This document shows, piece after piece, positions 1 through 7,585 of a DNA stretch of 52,392 nt (positions within the stretch are counted from its first letter, which is position 1; each line of letters opens with the position of its first letter). The DNA is from an uncultured Roseburia sp. Its GTDB lineage: Bacteria; Bacillota; Clostridia; Lachnospirales; Lachnospiraceae. The DNA is taken from contig CALWHT010000042.1 of assembly GCA_944380515.1 (NCBI GenBank), positions 1 through 52,392 on the forward strand, written 5' to 3'. The notes under the pieces are model-generated. The model made no database searches and was not told the origin of the DNA. It saw only the letters and a list, made by a program, of their open reading frames with translations. The translations under genes and the position numbers were made by a program.

Positions 1-62
1 TTGAAAACTCCCTGAACACTCATTAGTATGCCGGAAACCAGCGCAATGATGACTCCTGTCAT
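1..62 (-). CDS. DMT-type transporter, N-terminal start only (runs off window)
   Basis: Only about 20 codons lie inside the window. They encode a hydrophobic N-terminus beginning MTGVIIALVSGILMSVQG, which resembles the first membrane helix of YdcZ/DUF606-type DMT-superfamily transporters. The start is supported by a GGAGG ribosome site eight bases upstream of the ATG at 62. The family call rests on one helix, so it is tentative. The rest of the gene lies outside the window. Confidence 0.5.
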   Translation of the reverse strand, partial: MTGVIIALVSGILMSVQGVF

Positions 63-376
63 GTTTCATTCCTCCATCTGCTTCTCCCGCTGAGTATGCC
101 TGAAATGCAGAAGCAAACGCACTTCCAGCGCAAACTGCGGCTATCAATATTTATGATAGGATATGCAGAACGGAATGGTCTTATGCATTTTCTTCTTTGC
201 TGTGCGTCTGCCGCTCTGGGGCAGACGGCATTTCCGTTCACCAAAAAAGTGATCAAAAAAAGTAAGATTGTAGATAGACTGGGTGCAATGAGAATATAAC
301 TGCTTCCACCACCTAAGCAGGTGATGGAAGCAATTATTTCCGTCTTTACACATTCAAATATCATTTGTTCATCCAT
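59..376 (-). CDS. Doubtful small ORF between lysin and transporter
   Basis: This 105-codon frame starts at an ATG with an AGGA ribosome-site match seven bases upstream. It has one hydrophobic stretch at about residues 25-46 (SYILIAPSLSTILLFL) and ends in an ATGA overlap with the transporter start at 62. Those points favour translation. Against it, the second half is rich in Arg, Cys and Ser with no domain character, and two stable hairpins lie inside it (205-227 and 302-332). I do not recognise it. It may be a small membrane protein, a leader peptide, or chance. Confidence 0.22.
   Translation of the reverse strand: MDEQMIFECVKTEIIASITCLGGGSSYILIAPSLSTILLFLITFLVNGNAVCPRAADAQQRRKCIRPFRSAYPIINIDSRSLRWKCVCFCISGILSGRSRWRNET
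302..332. other. Strong inverted repeat downstream of the lysin gene
   Basis: The sequence folds into a stem of about 13 pairs (GCTTCCACCACCT with AGGTGATGGAAGC, one mismatch) with a four-base loop. It sits 85 bp past the lysin stop. No T-run follows on either strand, so it is not a standard Rho-independent terminator. A second hairpin (CGTCTGCC at 205-212 with GGCAGACG at 220-227) lies between it and the transporter start. Both would be in the transporter leader if transcription enters from the lysin side. Confidence 0.45.
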
Positions 377-416
377 GCAGGCGTCCTATTTGAACGTTTG
401 AAGCATCATTGATGCG

Positions 417-2243
417 TCATACTTTTCCGGTATAGATAATACTTCCGTCTGATGTGTCCGGCTGATTCGTAGTATCTTTCGATGGAACATATACTCCATT
501 TTTATCTACATATTTCCATACATCATTTGTTTTGATCCATGCATGCTTAAGCATAGCTCCCCAGTCGCGGAAGAAGTATGTAGTATTACCTACCGTAATC
601 CATCCGGTTTTCATCTTACAATCTGTACCGAAATAATATGTATTCTCTCCGTCGCTCCAGAGACCGACATTTAAAGCAGCTCCCCAGTCACGGAAATAGT
701 ACCAATCATCTCCGACCTGAATCCATTCAGAAGTTGCAATAGAGCCGTCCTCGTGTCCATAATAAAGATTTCCATCTGCCGGATCTGTGAACAACTCATT
801 ACGGAAAGCAGCTCCCCAGCCACGGAAATAATACCATTTTCCATTTAACTGAATCCACTCAGAAGTTGCAATAGAACCATCTTCGTGTCCATAGTAGATA
901 TTACCATCTGCCGGATCCGTGAACAGTTCATTGCGGAAAGCAGCTCCCCAGTCACGGAAGTAATACCATTTCCCGTCAAACTGCAGCCATTCTGCTGAAG
1001 CCATGACGCCGTCCGATTTCAGGTAATAGATATTCTCGCCGTCGTCATAGAAAGAATTATAAAGAATGCCGCCCCAGCTTCTCGTATAATACCACTTACC
1101 GCCGACTTCAATCCACTGATTGTATACCATCCAACCGTCATCATCAAAATAGTAAGTATCATTTCCCACCGTATAGAACTGATTTCTCGGATAATTCAGG
1201 GTTCCGTTCCCGATTAAATACCACCAGCGCCCGTTGTCTGCAACCCAGCCCTGAAGGTTCTTGCCATCAACCCAGCCATCTACATAATGATAAAAACAGG
1301 AACCATTGGTGTTAGCACGATAGTCACAATCGAGGAGCGTTCCGTTGTTCAGATATTTGACGAGTGTTCGGGAATCTCCCGGCTTAGAACATACAGCAAC
1401 CTGATTTCCACATACCCTGATACCTCTAACCGTAGAAGATGTTGTGGAAATCTTAATTTTCACAAATCCATCTTCCATTAAAGAGGAATATACTTCATTC
1501 AGTTTTGCTCTGCTGGCATCTCCAAAAATACCATCGATAACCAAGTCATAATCACGCTGAAAATTCTTTAAGGCGGTTTCTGTTCCATCTCCAAAATCAC
1601 CATCGGCTCCAGCAGAACCACAAGAATATCCGCAGGCAATCAATTTCGTCTGCATATCTTTAACGTCTGCACCTTTCGATCCTTTCGACAATACATTGCC
1701 GGAAGAACCATCCCAGCTTGCGTTGCTACCCATATCAAGATTAGTTGCAGTATGATGCCCCACATTCAGGAGAATATCTCCGGGCCGTAAATATTTATCC
1801 GAAGTTAAATATTTACTATCAGTCAATTCGATGGCTCCTGCGGTCTTTAAACTGCCACGAAGACTTTTTGTATCATTATAGATAGACATATTTTTTAATG
1901 CTGGTATTCCCAAACGATAGCCAGCAGCTTTTACATTTGCTGCTACTCCAGAAGAACAATCCGCTTCACAAGCAACAGTAATTTGCGAAGGATCATAATT
2001 GCTGGCCTGAAGATGCTGCCAATATGAATAACGATTTTTCTGGTCATATCCAATTAAATTATTTAAAGCAGCTGCTCTCCCAAGATCTGCAATCATCTGT
2101 GCAACAGAACGATTTTCAAATCTCAAAACAACGTCCCAACTATTGGCATACCATGTTCTAACAACCCATTCCTGTCCAGTCTGATCTCCGTCTTGTCCAT
2201 ACTCATATTCACCACGTTCATCATGTCCACAATTACTAATCAT
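417..2243 (-). CDS. Phage-type endolysin with peptidoglycan-binding domain and cell-wall-binding repeats
   Basis: A 608-residue modular lysin. Residues 1-175 resemble the NlpC/P60/CHAP-like amidase domain of Clostridia prophage lysins: EADCSS places the probable catalytic Cys at 96, and GDILLNVGHHTATN supplies a His near 163. Residues 185-250 form a PG_binding_1 domain, about 258-330 look SH3-like, and about 335-590 hold six or seven aromatic-rich CW_binding_1 repeats (WYYFRDWGAA type). There is no signal peptide, as in holin-dependent phage lysins and unlike secreted host autolysins. The ATG has an AGGAGA site seven bases upstream. No holin, tail or capsid gene is adjacent, so it appears to be an orphan prophage gene. 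Confidence 0.85.
   Translation of the reverse strand: MISNCGHDERGEYEYGQDGDQTGQEWVVRTWYANSWDVVLRFENRSVAQMIADLGRAAALNNLIGYDQKNRYSYWQHLQASNYDPSQITVACEADCSSGVAANVKAAGYRLGIPALKNMSIYNDTKSLRGSLKTAGAIELTDSKYLTSDKYLRPGDILLNVGHHTATNLDMGSNASWDGSSGNVLSKGSKGADVKDMQTKLIACGYSCGSAGADGDFGDGTETALKNFQRDYDLVIDGIFGDASRAKLNEVYSSLMEDGFVKIKISTTSSTVRGIRVCGNQVAVCSKPGDSRTLVKYLNNGTLLDCDYRANTNGSCFYHYVDGWVDGKNLQGWVADNGRWWYLIGNGTLNYPRNQFYTVGNDTYYFDDDGWMVYNQWIEVGGKWYYTRSWGGILYNSFYDDGENIYYLKSDGVMASAEWLQFDGKWYYFRDWGAAFRNELFTDPADGNIYYGHEDGSIATSEWIQLNGKWYYFRGWGAAFRNELFTDPADGNLYYGHEDGSIATSEWIQVGDDWYYFRDWGAALNVGLWSDGENTYYFGTDCKMKTGWITVGNTTYFFRDWGAMLKHAWIKTNDVWKYVDKNGVYVPSKDTTNQPDTSDGSIIYTGKV
664..1000 (-). repeat. Near-identical 132-bp tandem units inside the lysin gene
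   Basis: Two consecutive cell-wall-binding units are almost identical at DNA level. The shared stretch beginning CGTGTCCATA recurs at 752 and 884, a period of 132 bp or 44 codons. At protein level the block FRNELFTDPADGN followed by YYGHEDGSIATSEWIQ occurs twice with one substitution. This indicates recent unit duplication or gene conversion and makes repeat number likely to vary between strains. Confidence 0.75.
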
Positions 2244-2577
2244 AACTTTTCTCCTTTCTCATTTAAATGGTAGTTTGTATGGTATTTAACCATTTCCGTA
2301 TTGATTAAATACTTGCCTTATAGAATGAAGCTTCTTTTCTATGAATTCATCATACTGTGTAGACATACTGCAATACAATGCAATATGTGCTTTTTAGAAT
2401 ACTTAATATCCGCGCAATTCATTTCGAATAGCTTTTATGAGAGATATTGATCACTTCTTCCACATATGTAATGCACAGGCATGCTATATAATGGTCTCAT
2501 AAATTAAGACACTTTTTCGGACAGTTTTTAATGAATCTGATATACTAAAATCAATACGAAAGAAAGGATTCATTACC

Positions 2578-2925
2578 ATGTCCAGACAAAGAAGAAGTTT
2601 TAGTGCCAAATTTAAATCAGACCTTGTAATCGAGCTGTTAAAAGGCGAGAAAGATATCAATACCCTTGCTGTAGAAAATAACATTCAACCGAATCTGCTC
2701 CGCAATTGGAAGAAAGAATTCCTTGATAAAGCATCTGTTGTATTCGATGACAAGCGTGAGGGCAACCTCAAAGAAAAGCTTGTGGAAGAACGCAGAGAGA
2801 AGGCGGAGTATGCTAAAAAGGTTGGTCAGTTAACCATGCAGGTTGACTGGCTCAAAAAAAAATCTGAAGAAATTTGCGGATCTGACTACGAAAGTAAGTT
2901 TAGTCCGAAACCTTTTGACGACTAA
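2578..2925 (+). CDS. IS3-family transposase OrfA
   Basis: A 115-residue protein with an N-terminal helix-turn-helix of the IS3/HTH_8 type (FSAKFKSDLVIELLKG, then LAVENNIQPNLLRNWKKEF), followed by a charged coiled-coil/leucine-zipper segment to about residue 95. It binds the terminal repeats and is normally fused to OrfB by ribosomal frameshifting to make the full transposase. It overlaps OrfB by 83 bp across an A9 run at 2854-2862. The ATG follows an AAGAAAGGA ribosome site. Confidence 0.9.
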   Translation: MSRQRRSFSAKFKSDLVIELLKGEKDINTLAVENNIQPNLLRNWKKEFLDKASVVFDDKREGNLKEKLVEERREKAEYAKKVGQLTMQVDWLKKKSEEICGSDYESKFSPKPFDD

Positions 2926-3733
2926 GGAAATCCCGGCTTCTGTTGGTGCCCGGCTGCTTGATATCAACCGCACAAGCATTTATTATAAAGGCTCACCTGT
3001 ATCAGACGAAGAACTGGCCTGCAAAGAGATCATAGATCATCTCCATACGGATAATCCCACCTGGGGCGCAAGACAAATGTCTGCACAGTTGAAAGCCCGT
3101 GGTTATCATGTTGGTCGGCGCAAAGCAAGACGATATATGAATGAGATGGATATTTACCCGATCTATCCAAAGATGAATCTTTCCAAACGAATGCAGCAGG
3201 CAAAGGTGTGTCCTTATCTTCTTCGTAATGCAGTCATAGACAAGCCAAATCAGGCATGGTCTATCGACATTACATATATTCCAATCAAGCGCGGATTTCT
3301 GTATCTGACCGCCGTGATCGACTGGCACAGCCGCTGTATTGTCGGCTGGGAGGTCGATGACACTCTTGATACCAGAATGGTCATCAACGCTCTTAAAAAG
3401 GCATTCAAAGTGGCAAAACCACAAATTCTGAATTCGGATCAGGGCTGTCAGTTTACAAGCCAGCAGTACATTGACTTTGTAAAGGAAAGTAGAATCCGTC
3501 AGAGTATGGATGGAAAAAGCCGCTGGGCAGATAACATTATGATCGAGCGCTGGTTCCGCAGCTTCAAATATGAGGAAGCTTATCTGACACAGTACAACAA
3601 CATCAGGGAAGCCAGAGCCGCTATCGGACAGTATATCCACACTTACAACTTTGAGCGGCGCCATTCTGCACTTAAATACCAAACACCGGCTGAATGCTAC
3701 TATCCGGCAATGCTGATGCCATATGTAGCTTAA
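2843..3733 (+). CDS. IS3-family transposase OrfB (DDE integrase domain)
   Basis: A 296-codon frame encoding the catalytic half of an IS3 transposase: an HTH_21-like region (GARQMSAQLKARGYHVGRRK), then the rve integrase core with DDE residues in WSIDITYIPI, LNSDQGCQFTS and the SRWADNIMIERWFRSFK block that carries the Glu. The first available start is a TTG at 2843. It is more likely made as an OrfA-OrfB fusion. Its frame is +1 (equivalently -2) relative to OrfA, not the usual -1. The frame is intact, so the element may be active. Confidence 0.9.
   Translation: MTGSKKNLKKFADLTTKVSLVRNLLTTKEIPASVGARLLDINRTSIYYKGSPVSDEELACKEIIDHLHTDNPTWGARQMSAQLKARGYHVGRRKARRYMNEMDIYPIYPKMNLSKRMQQAKVCPYLLRNAVIDKPNQAWSIDITYIPIKRGFLYLTAVIDWHSRCIVGWEVDDTLDTRMVINALKKAFKVAKPQILNSDQGCQFTSQQYIDFVKESRIRQSMDGKSRWADNIMIERWFRSFKYEEAYLTQYNNIREARAAIGQYIHTYNFERRHSALKYQTPAECYYPAMLMPYVA
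2854..2862 (+). other. A9 slippery run in the OrfA/OrfB overlap
   Basis: Nine consecutive A bases encode Lys-Lys-Lys in OrfA and lie 11 bases inside the OrfB frame. This is the obvious place for programmed frameshifting or transcriptional slippage to fuse the two frames. Reaching OrfB requires loss of one base (or gain of two) relative to the OrfA frame. Confidence 0.6.
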
Positions 3734-3883
3734 GCATATATGGAACTGGGGAGCGCTCCACTATCCCCTATGTTCCCTGTAACTTATCCACCATATCAGT
3801 TCATTATAAAAATCTTAGATTTTTGTCTTGACAACTGAGCCACTATAGTGGCATAATTTATCGTGTTTTCCAATTTGCGCGGA

Positions 3884-4672
3884 TTATCGGCCATTTTTCC
3901 AAAATTCATCCATCGTTTTATTAAATTCATCCGGAACATCCATGTTAACACAATGTCCCGCATGTTCAAAAATCACATTCTTACAATGCGGCTCTGTATC
4001 TTTCCATTTTTCGACTGCCGACAGTTCCATGGGTATATCGAATTTTCCGCAGCCAATCAGTAAGGGATAAGGTCTTTCTTTTGTCCGATGCGTATTGACC
4101 ATATTGTTTAAACCGGCCAGGTACATAAAGGATTTTTTGGGAAACTGGATATTCATTTGGTAAAAGTCATTTTGGGCCCGTGTAGTGTATGCGGATATTT
4201 TCTTATTTGCCTTTGCAAACCATTTTACGGAAAACATCGCTTTAAGCATCATAAGCATTTGCGACGCGCTGTTTTCTTTCTGCATTTCCGCATCAAAGTT
4301 GTTGATGTCATATCCGCCGAAACAGGCAAGCGATTGGACCGCCTCGGGATAATGGTTAGCAAAGTCCTGCGCCAAAACGGCGCCCAATGAAATACCGACA
4401 ATATGTATTTTTTCAATTTTTTCCGTTTTGAGAATATCGTATATCCATGGAGACATTTTATCTATGGCATCACCTTTTCGGGTTCTTGTGGACTGTCCGT
4501 GGCCGATAATATCGACTGCCAACACGTTGTATTTGTTTTTAAAATAATCAATCTGCGCTTGGAACATTTTATGATCGACAAAAGCAGCATGCAGGAAAAG
4601 AACCCATTCAGTGTGCGTCTTACCACTGATATAATATACAATAGGTGAATGCTTTGACTGGTACTGTTTCAT
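3884..4672 (-). CDS. Alpha/beta-fold hydrolase
   Basis: A 262-residue cytosolic alpha/beta hydrolase of the Abhydrolase_1/6 type. Visible hallmarks are VLFLHAAF near the oxyanion-hole strand, DIIGHGQS, the nucleophile elbow GISLG (Ser at about 94), and a C-terminal HAGHCVNMD carrying the catalytic His; the acidic member is probably in LLIGCGKFDIP. It starts inside the end of the padR gene with an ATGA overlap, so the two are co-translated and the PadR protein probably controls it. The substrate cannot be told from sequence. It may be an esterase or detoxifying hydrolase. Confidence 0.82.
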   Translation of the reverse strand: MKQYQSKHSPIVYYISGKTHTEWVLFLHAAFVDHKMFQAQIDYFKNKYNVLAVDIIGHGQSTRTRKGDAIDKMSPWIYDILKTEKIEKIHIVGISLGAVLAQDFANHYPEAVQSLACFGGYDINNFDAEMQKENSASQMLMMLKAMFSVKWFAKANKKISAYTTRAQNDFYQMNIQFPKKSFMYLAGLNNMVNTHRTKERPYPLLIGCGKFDIPMELSAVEKWKDTEPHCKNVIFEHAGHCVNMDVPDEFNKTMDEFWKNGR

Positions 4673-5208
4673 AATTTTGTACTCCTTATTTCCTTTAGAA
4701 GACTTTCATACCACTCTATATTGAATTTCATAAAATCCCTCCCATAACGGGCGGCTGCGAGCTGATAAAAGAAAATGTCCCTGTGTTCCTCAGAAGCTTC
4801 GATACGATCTGCTTCTTCGCATATCGCATGTAACGCATCATATTGTTCCTTTAAATAGGTTAGATAATTTTCAATATTTATTTCCCTGTTTTTTTCATCA
4901 CAAAAACCCATAAAATACACCTTTGCCAATTCTGGATTTTTCGCATTCTGCATTTCGAGCGGACTGTTTATCCATTGAAAAAAATATTGTTTGCCGCTGT
5001 CGGTGATGGAATAAATTTTTTTATATTTTCCGTTTTCAACAGCTTCTTCATAGCTGATATATCCGTTCTTCAGCAGCTTTTTTACGGCCGCCTGTATGCT
5101 GCCCATGCTGCTGCTGTACATTAAATTAAGTCCCTTATGAATCCGCTCACGCAGTTGATAAATTGTTCTGCTGCTCAAAAGTAAAAGTCCGAGTATTATA
5201 TGCTCCAT
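4669..5208 (-). CDS. PadR-family transcriptional regulator
   Basis: A 179-residue PadR-type repressor. Residues 1-75 form the winged helix (LGLLLLSSRTIYQLRERI, then SMGSIQAAVKKLLKNGYIS and the YSITDSGKQYF wing), and residues 85-175 form the C-terminal helical dimerisation domain of the Vir_act_alpha_C type. PadR proteins respond to phenolics, drugs or envelope stress. This one is translationally coupled to a hydrolase and has its own promoter, so autoregulation of a two-gene operon is likely. The inducer is unknown. Confidence 0.88.
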   Translation of the reverse strand: MEHIILGLLLLSSRTIYQLRERIHKGLNLMYSSSMGSIQAAVKKLLKNGYISYEEAVENGKYKKIYSITDSGKQYFFQWINSPLEMQNAKNPELAKVYFMGFCDEKNREINIENYLTYLKEQYDALHAICEEADRIEASEEHRDIFFYQLAAARYGRDFMKFNIEWYESLLKEIRSTKL

Positions 5209-5254
5209 TGATATTCTCCATATATTTGTTACTATTAGAAATATACCTATATGA

Positions 5255-5283
5255 AATATATCTCATTTTGATTCTTAAGTCAA
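5255..5283 (-). promoter_or_regulatory. SigA-type promoter of the padR-hydrolase operon
   Basis: Reading on the minus strand, TTGACT (5278-5283) is separated by exactly 17 bases from TATATT (5255-5260). This places the transcript start about 40 bases before the padR ATG. Directly repeated GAAATATA boxes (5238-5245 and 5253-5260, period 15) overlap the -10 and start region and are candidate operator half-sites. Confidence 0.7.
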
Positions 5284-5315
5284 GTGCCAAAGTTTGCTCG
5301 CGCTTTTTTCTTTTA

Positions 5316-5352
5316 CAAAATAAAGCGGCAGAGCATTTACACTCTGCCGCTT
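5316..5352 (-). terminator. Rho-independent terminator of the cytidylate-kinase-like gene
   Basis: A perfect 11-bp stem (AAGCGGCAGAG with CTCTGCCGCTT) with an eight-base loop, followed on the minus strand by TTTATTTTG. It lies about 50 bp past the stop of the gene ending at 5402 and isolates it from padR. Confidence 0.85.
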
Positions 5353-5401
5353 CCCATCAATTACAAAACCGTTTTCTATGAAGCTTCCCACAATATTTCA
5401 C

Positions 5402-6037
5402 TTAATGTCGTTTATTTGCATCCAGAACCTCACGACATTTCAAAATCATATCCACGCAGCCGTCGATACCGAGTTTTCCGGAATCTAATGTGAGGTGATA
5501 GCCTGTGGAATCGCCCCATTTCTTGCTGGTGTAATAATTATAGTAGCTGGAACGCTGCTTATCCGTTTTCTGGATGACATCCTTTGCCTTATTTTCCGTA
5601 AGATTAAGCCGTTTGCTCACGGTTTTGATGCGCTGTTCCATAGCCGCATGAATAAAAATATTGATGCAGTCCGGATTATCCGCCAATGCGTAATCCGCGC
5701 ACCTTCCAACTATGACACAGGACTCTCTCGCCGCAATTTTTTTAATCGTTTCAAACTGGGCAAGAAATACTTTGTGATTCAGCGGCATATCAAGAAACGG
5801 TGCCGAGTTGTAGCCGCCTACAGAATATGTATCCATAACCAGGGAATATAAAAAGCTGCTGGTCGGTTTTTCGTCGTGATTTTCAAAAATCTCTTCGCAA
5901 AAGCCGCTGTCCTTGGCCGCCTGCTGAAGCAGTTCCTTATCATACACTTTAATTCCAAGGCGCTCCGCCAGCTTTTCACCGATTTCTTTGCCGCCGCTTC
6001 CAAATTCTCTTGCGATGGTATATACCTTGTTGCCCAT
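5402..6037 (-). CDS. Cytidylate kinase-like family protein
   Basis: A 211-residue P-loop kinase of the cytidylate-kinase-like (AAA_26) family. The N-terminal phosphate-binding loop is in REFGSGGKEIGEKLAERLG, followed by VYDKELLQQAA. An internal CVIVGRCADYAL strand and an Arg-rich lid (RIKTVSKRLNL) match the family. These proteins are common in Clostridia beside, not instead of, the true cmk, and their nucleotide substrate is uncertain. The preceding 67-bp gap contains a TATAAT (6073-6078) without a well-spaced -35 box. A strong terminator follows the gene. Confidence 0.82.
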   Translation of the reverse strand: MGNKVYTIAREFGSGGKEIGEKLAERLGIKVYDKELLQQAAKDSGFCEEIFENHDEKPTSSFLYSLVMDTYSVGGYNSAPFLDMPLNHKVFLAQFETIKKIAARESCVIVGRCADYALADNPDCINIFIHAAMEQRIKTVSKRLNLTENKAKDVIQKTDKQRSSYYNYYTSKKWGDSTGYHLTLDSGKLGIDGCVDMILKCREVLDANKRH

Positions 6038-6104
6038 AATAATCCCCCGCTTTCGTTTATTTCTCTGAAATAATTATACTATATTTTCATTAAAAATAAA
6101 ACAA

Positions 6105-7037
6105 TTATTTGAAATTACGTAAGTCACGCAAGATTTTCTCAAAATATTCCGGCAGAGGGGCCGTCACCTCCAGATATTGTCCGGTACGTGGGTGAATGAA
6201 GCCAAGGGTCATCGCGTGGAGCGTCTGTCCCTGCAGTTTATAAGGGCTTTTTCCGTTTGAATACAGGCAGTCGCCCAAAAGCGGATGCCCGATGCTTGCC
6301 ATATGAACACGGATTTGATGTGTTCGTCCTGTTTCCAGCTGAAATTCCATATAAGTGTAGCGTGAAAAACGCTCCAGTACCTTGTAATGGGTAATCGCCG
6401 GTTTCCCGTTCTTTTCGTTGACCGCCATTTTTTTCCGCTCAACCGGATGACGGCCAATCGGCGCGCAGACAGTGCCTTCGTCCTCTTTCACCGTGCCATA
6501 GACAATCCCGCGGTATCTGCGGTTTACGGTATGGGCTTTAATCTGTTCCGCAATGAAAACATGGCTCTCATCGTTTTTGCAGACAATCAGGGAGCCTGTC
6601 GTGTCCATATCGATGCGGTGGACGATACCGGGGCGGATTTCCCCATTGATGCCGGAAAGGCTGTCCTTGCAGTGAAACATAACGGCATTGACGAGCGTGC
6701 CGGAATAATGGCCGGCTGACGGGTGAACTACCATTCCTTTCGGCTTATTGACAACGAGAAGATCCTCATCCTCATAAAGAATGTCCAACGGAATATCTTC
6801 GGGAAGGATTGGTGTAGAAACGGCATCCGGAATTTCCACGGAAACCAAATCTTCGATTTTAAGACGGTAATTTGCCTTTTGCAAAACGCCGTTTACCGTA
6901 ACATGTCCGTCTTTGATTAATTTTTGAAAAAAAGAACGGGACAGCCCCTTTGCCGATTCCTGAAAAATCAGGTTTAAAAACCGGTCTAAGCGCTCTCCCT
7001 CATATTCTGTTTCCACTTCAAAGGTTTCCATATTCAT
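6105..7037 (-). CDS. rluD: RluA-family 23S rRNA pseudouridine synthase (RluD type)
   Basis: A 310-residue enzyme that isomerises uridines in 23S rRNA. It has an N-terminal S4 RNA-binding domain (residues 14-75, RLDRFLNLIF, then KDGHVTVNGVLQKANYRL), the catalytic motif GIVHRIDMDTTGSLIV with the active Asp at about 145, and the C-terminal RTHQIRVHMASIGHPLLGD signature. Its start overlaps the lspA stop by ATGA, the usual lspA-rluD arrangement in Firmicutes. Exact target positions are inferred from the family (RluD/YlyB). Confidence 0.93.
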   Translation of the reverse strand: MNMETFEVETEYEGERLDRFLNLIFQESAKGLSRSFFQKLIKDGHVTVNGVLQKANYRLKIEDLVSVEIPDAVSTPILPEDIPLDILYEDEDLLVVNKPKGMVVHPSAGHYSGTLVNAVMFHCKDSLSGINGEIRPGIVHRIDMDTTGSLIVCKNDESHVFIAEQIKAHTVNRRYRGIVYGTVKEDEGTVCAPIGRHPVERKKMAVNEKNGKPAITHYKVLERFSRYTYMEFQLETGRTHQIRVHMASIGHPLLGDCLYSNGKSPYKLQGQTLHAMTLGFIHPRTGQYLEVTAPLPEYFEKILRDLRNFK

Positions 7038-7585
7038 GATGCAGTATCCTTTTTCTTTTTCGATGGCATAATCCGCTCAAAATCTTCCTCCCTGTAGTAA
7101 AACAGGCCAAGAACAATCAAAAGAAACGCTGCCACTGTGACATAAATGTCAGCAACATTAAAAATCGGAAAATCAATCAGTACAAAATAGAAAAAATCCA
7201 CGACATAGTCCTGCACGAGCCGGTCGATAAAATTTCCGACAGCCCCTGAGAAAAATAAAACAGCAATCAGATTGAGCGGTAAGAAACGGCGCTCCGTCGG
7301 AATTTTTTTCAGGTAAATATAGACAATAACGGCAAGAACCAGTACCGTAAAAATAATCAGCGGCCATTTCTGATTTTGCAGAATACCAAAAGCGGCTCCC
7401 CGATTTTCCAGGTAACGAAGCTCAAATACCCCTTCCCATATCACAATCGGAGCCTTGTCTTTTAATCCGTGGACAGCCAGGTATTTGGTAAGCTGATCCA
7501 AAAGAATCAGCAGCGCGGCCGCAGGGATACCGAACAGTTTCTTTTTATTGACAGAATTCATAGCGTTATGTGTTCCTTTCTGCAT
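7034..7585 (-). CDS. lspA: Lipoprotein signal peptidase (signal peptidase II)
   Basis: A 183-residue aspartic membrane protease that removes signal peptides from prolipoproteins. Four membrane segments are visible. The two catalytic Asp residues lie in GNFIDRLVQDYVVDFF and FNVADIYVTV, and ENRGAAFGI is the conserved substrate-groove region. The TAATG overlap with aroB supports the start at 7585; an internal ATG at 7561 (MNSVNKKK) would give a more typical N-terminus. It is needed for lipoproteins such as the DacF-like enzyme in this window. Confidence 0.94.
   Translation of the reverse strand: MQKGTHNAMNSVNKKKLFGIPAAALLILLDQLTKYLAVHGLKDKAPIVIWEGVFELRYLENRGAAFGILQNQKWPLIIFTVLVLAVIVYIYLKKIPTERRFLPLNLIAVLFFSGAVGNFIDRLVQDYVVDFFYFVLIDFPIFNVADIYVTVAAFLLIVLGLFYYREEDFERIMPSKKKKDTAS

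Larger units (their letters stand above)
2492..3842 (+). mobile_element. Complete IS3-family insertion sequence
   Basis: About 1.35 kb with two overlapping transposase frames and imperfect terminal inverted repeats. The left end reads TGGTCTCATAAATTAAGACA and the right end, reverse-complemented, reads TGGCTCAGTTGTCAAGACA, giving the TG...CA termini usual for IS3 elements. No clean target duplication is visible: CTATA occurs at 2484-2488 and at 3843-3847, but three bases separate the first copy from the left end. The right end sits in a perfect 12-bp palindrome, CCACTATAGTGG (3840-3851). The element lies between the hydrolase and lysin genes and interrupts neither. Confidence 0.85.

Noticed and set aside
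3002-3682. 226-codon minus-strand frame inside the IS element
   Set aside because: It is antisense to the transposase OrfB, whose DDE motifs are clear, and has no ribosome site or domain.
2484-3847. CTATA as a 5-bp target duplication of the IS element
   Set aside because: The left copy is three bases away from the inverted repeat while the right copy abuts it, so it does not fit a clean duplication; A/T-rich chance match is likely.
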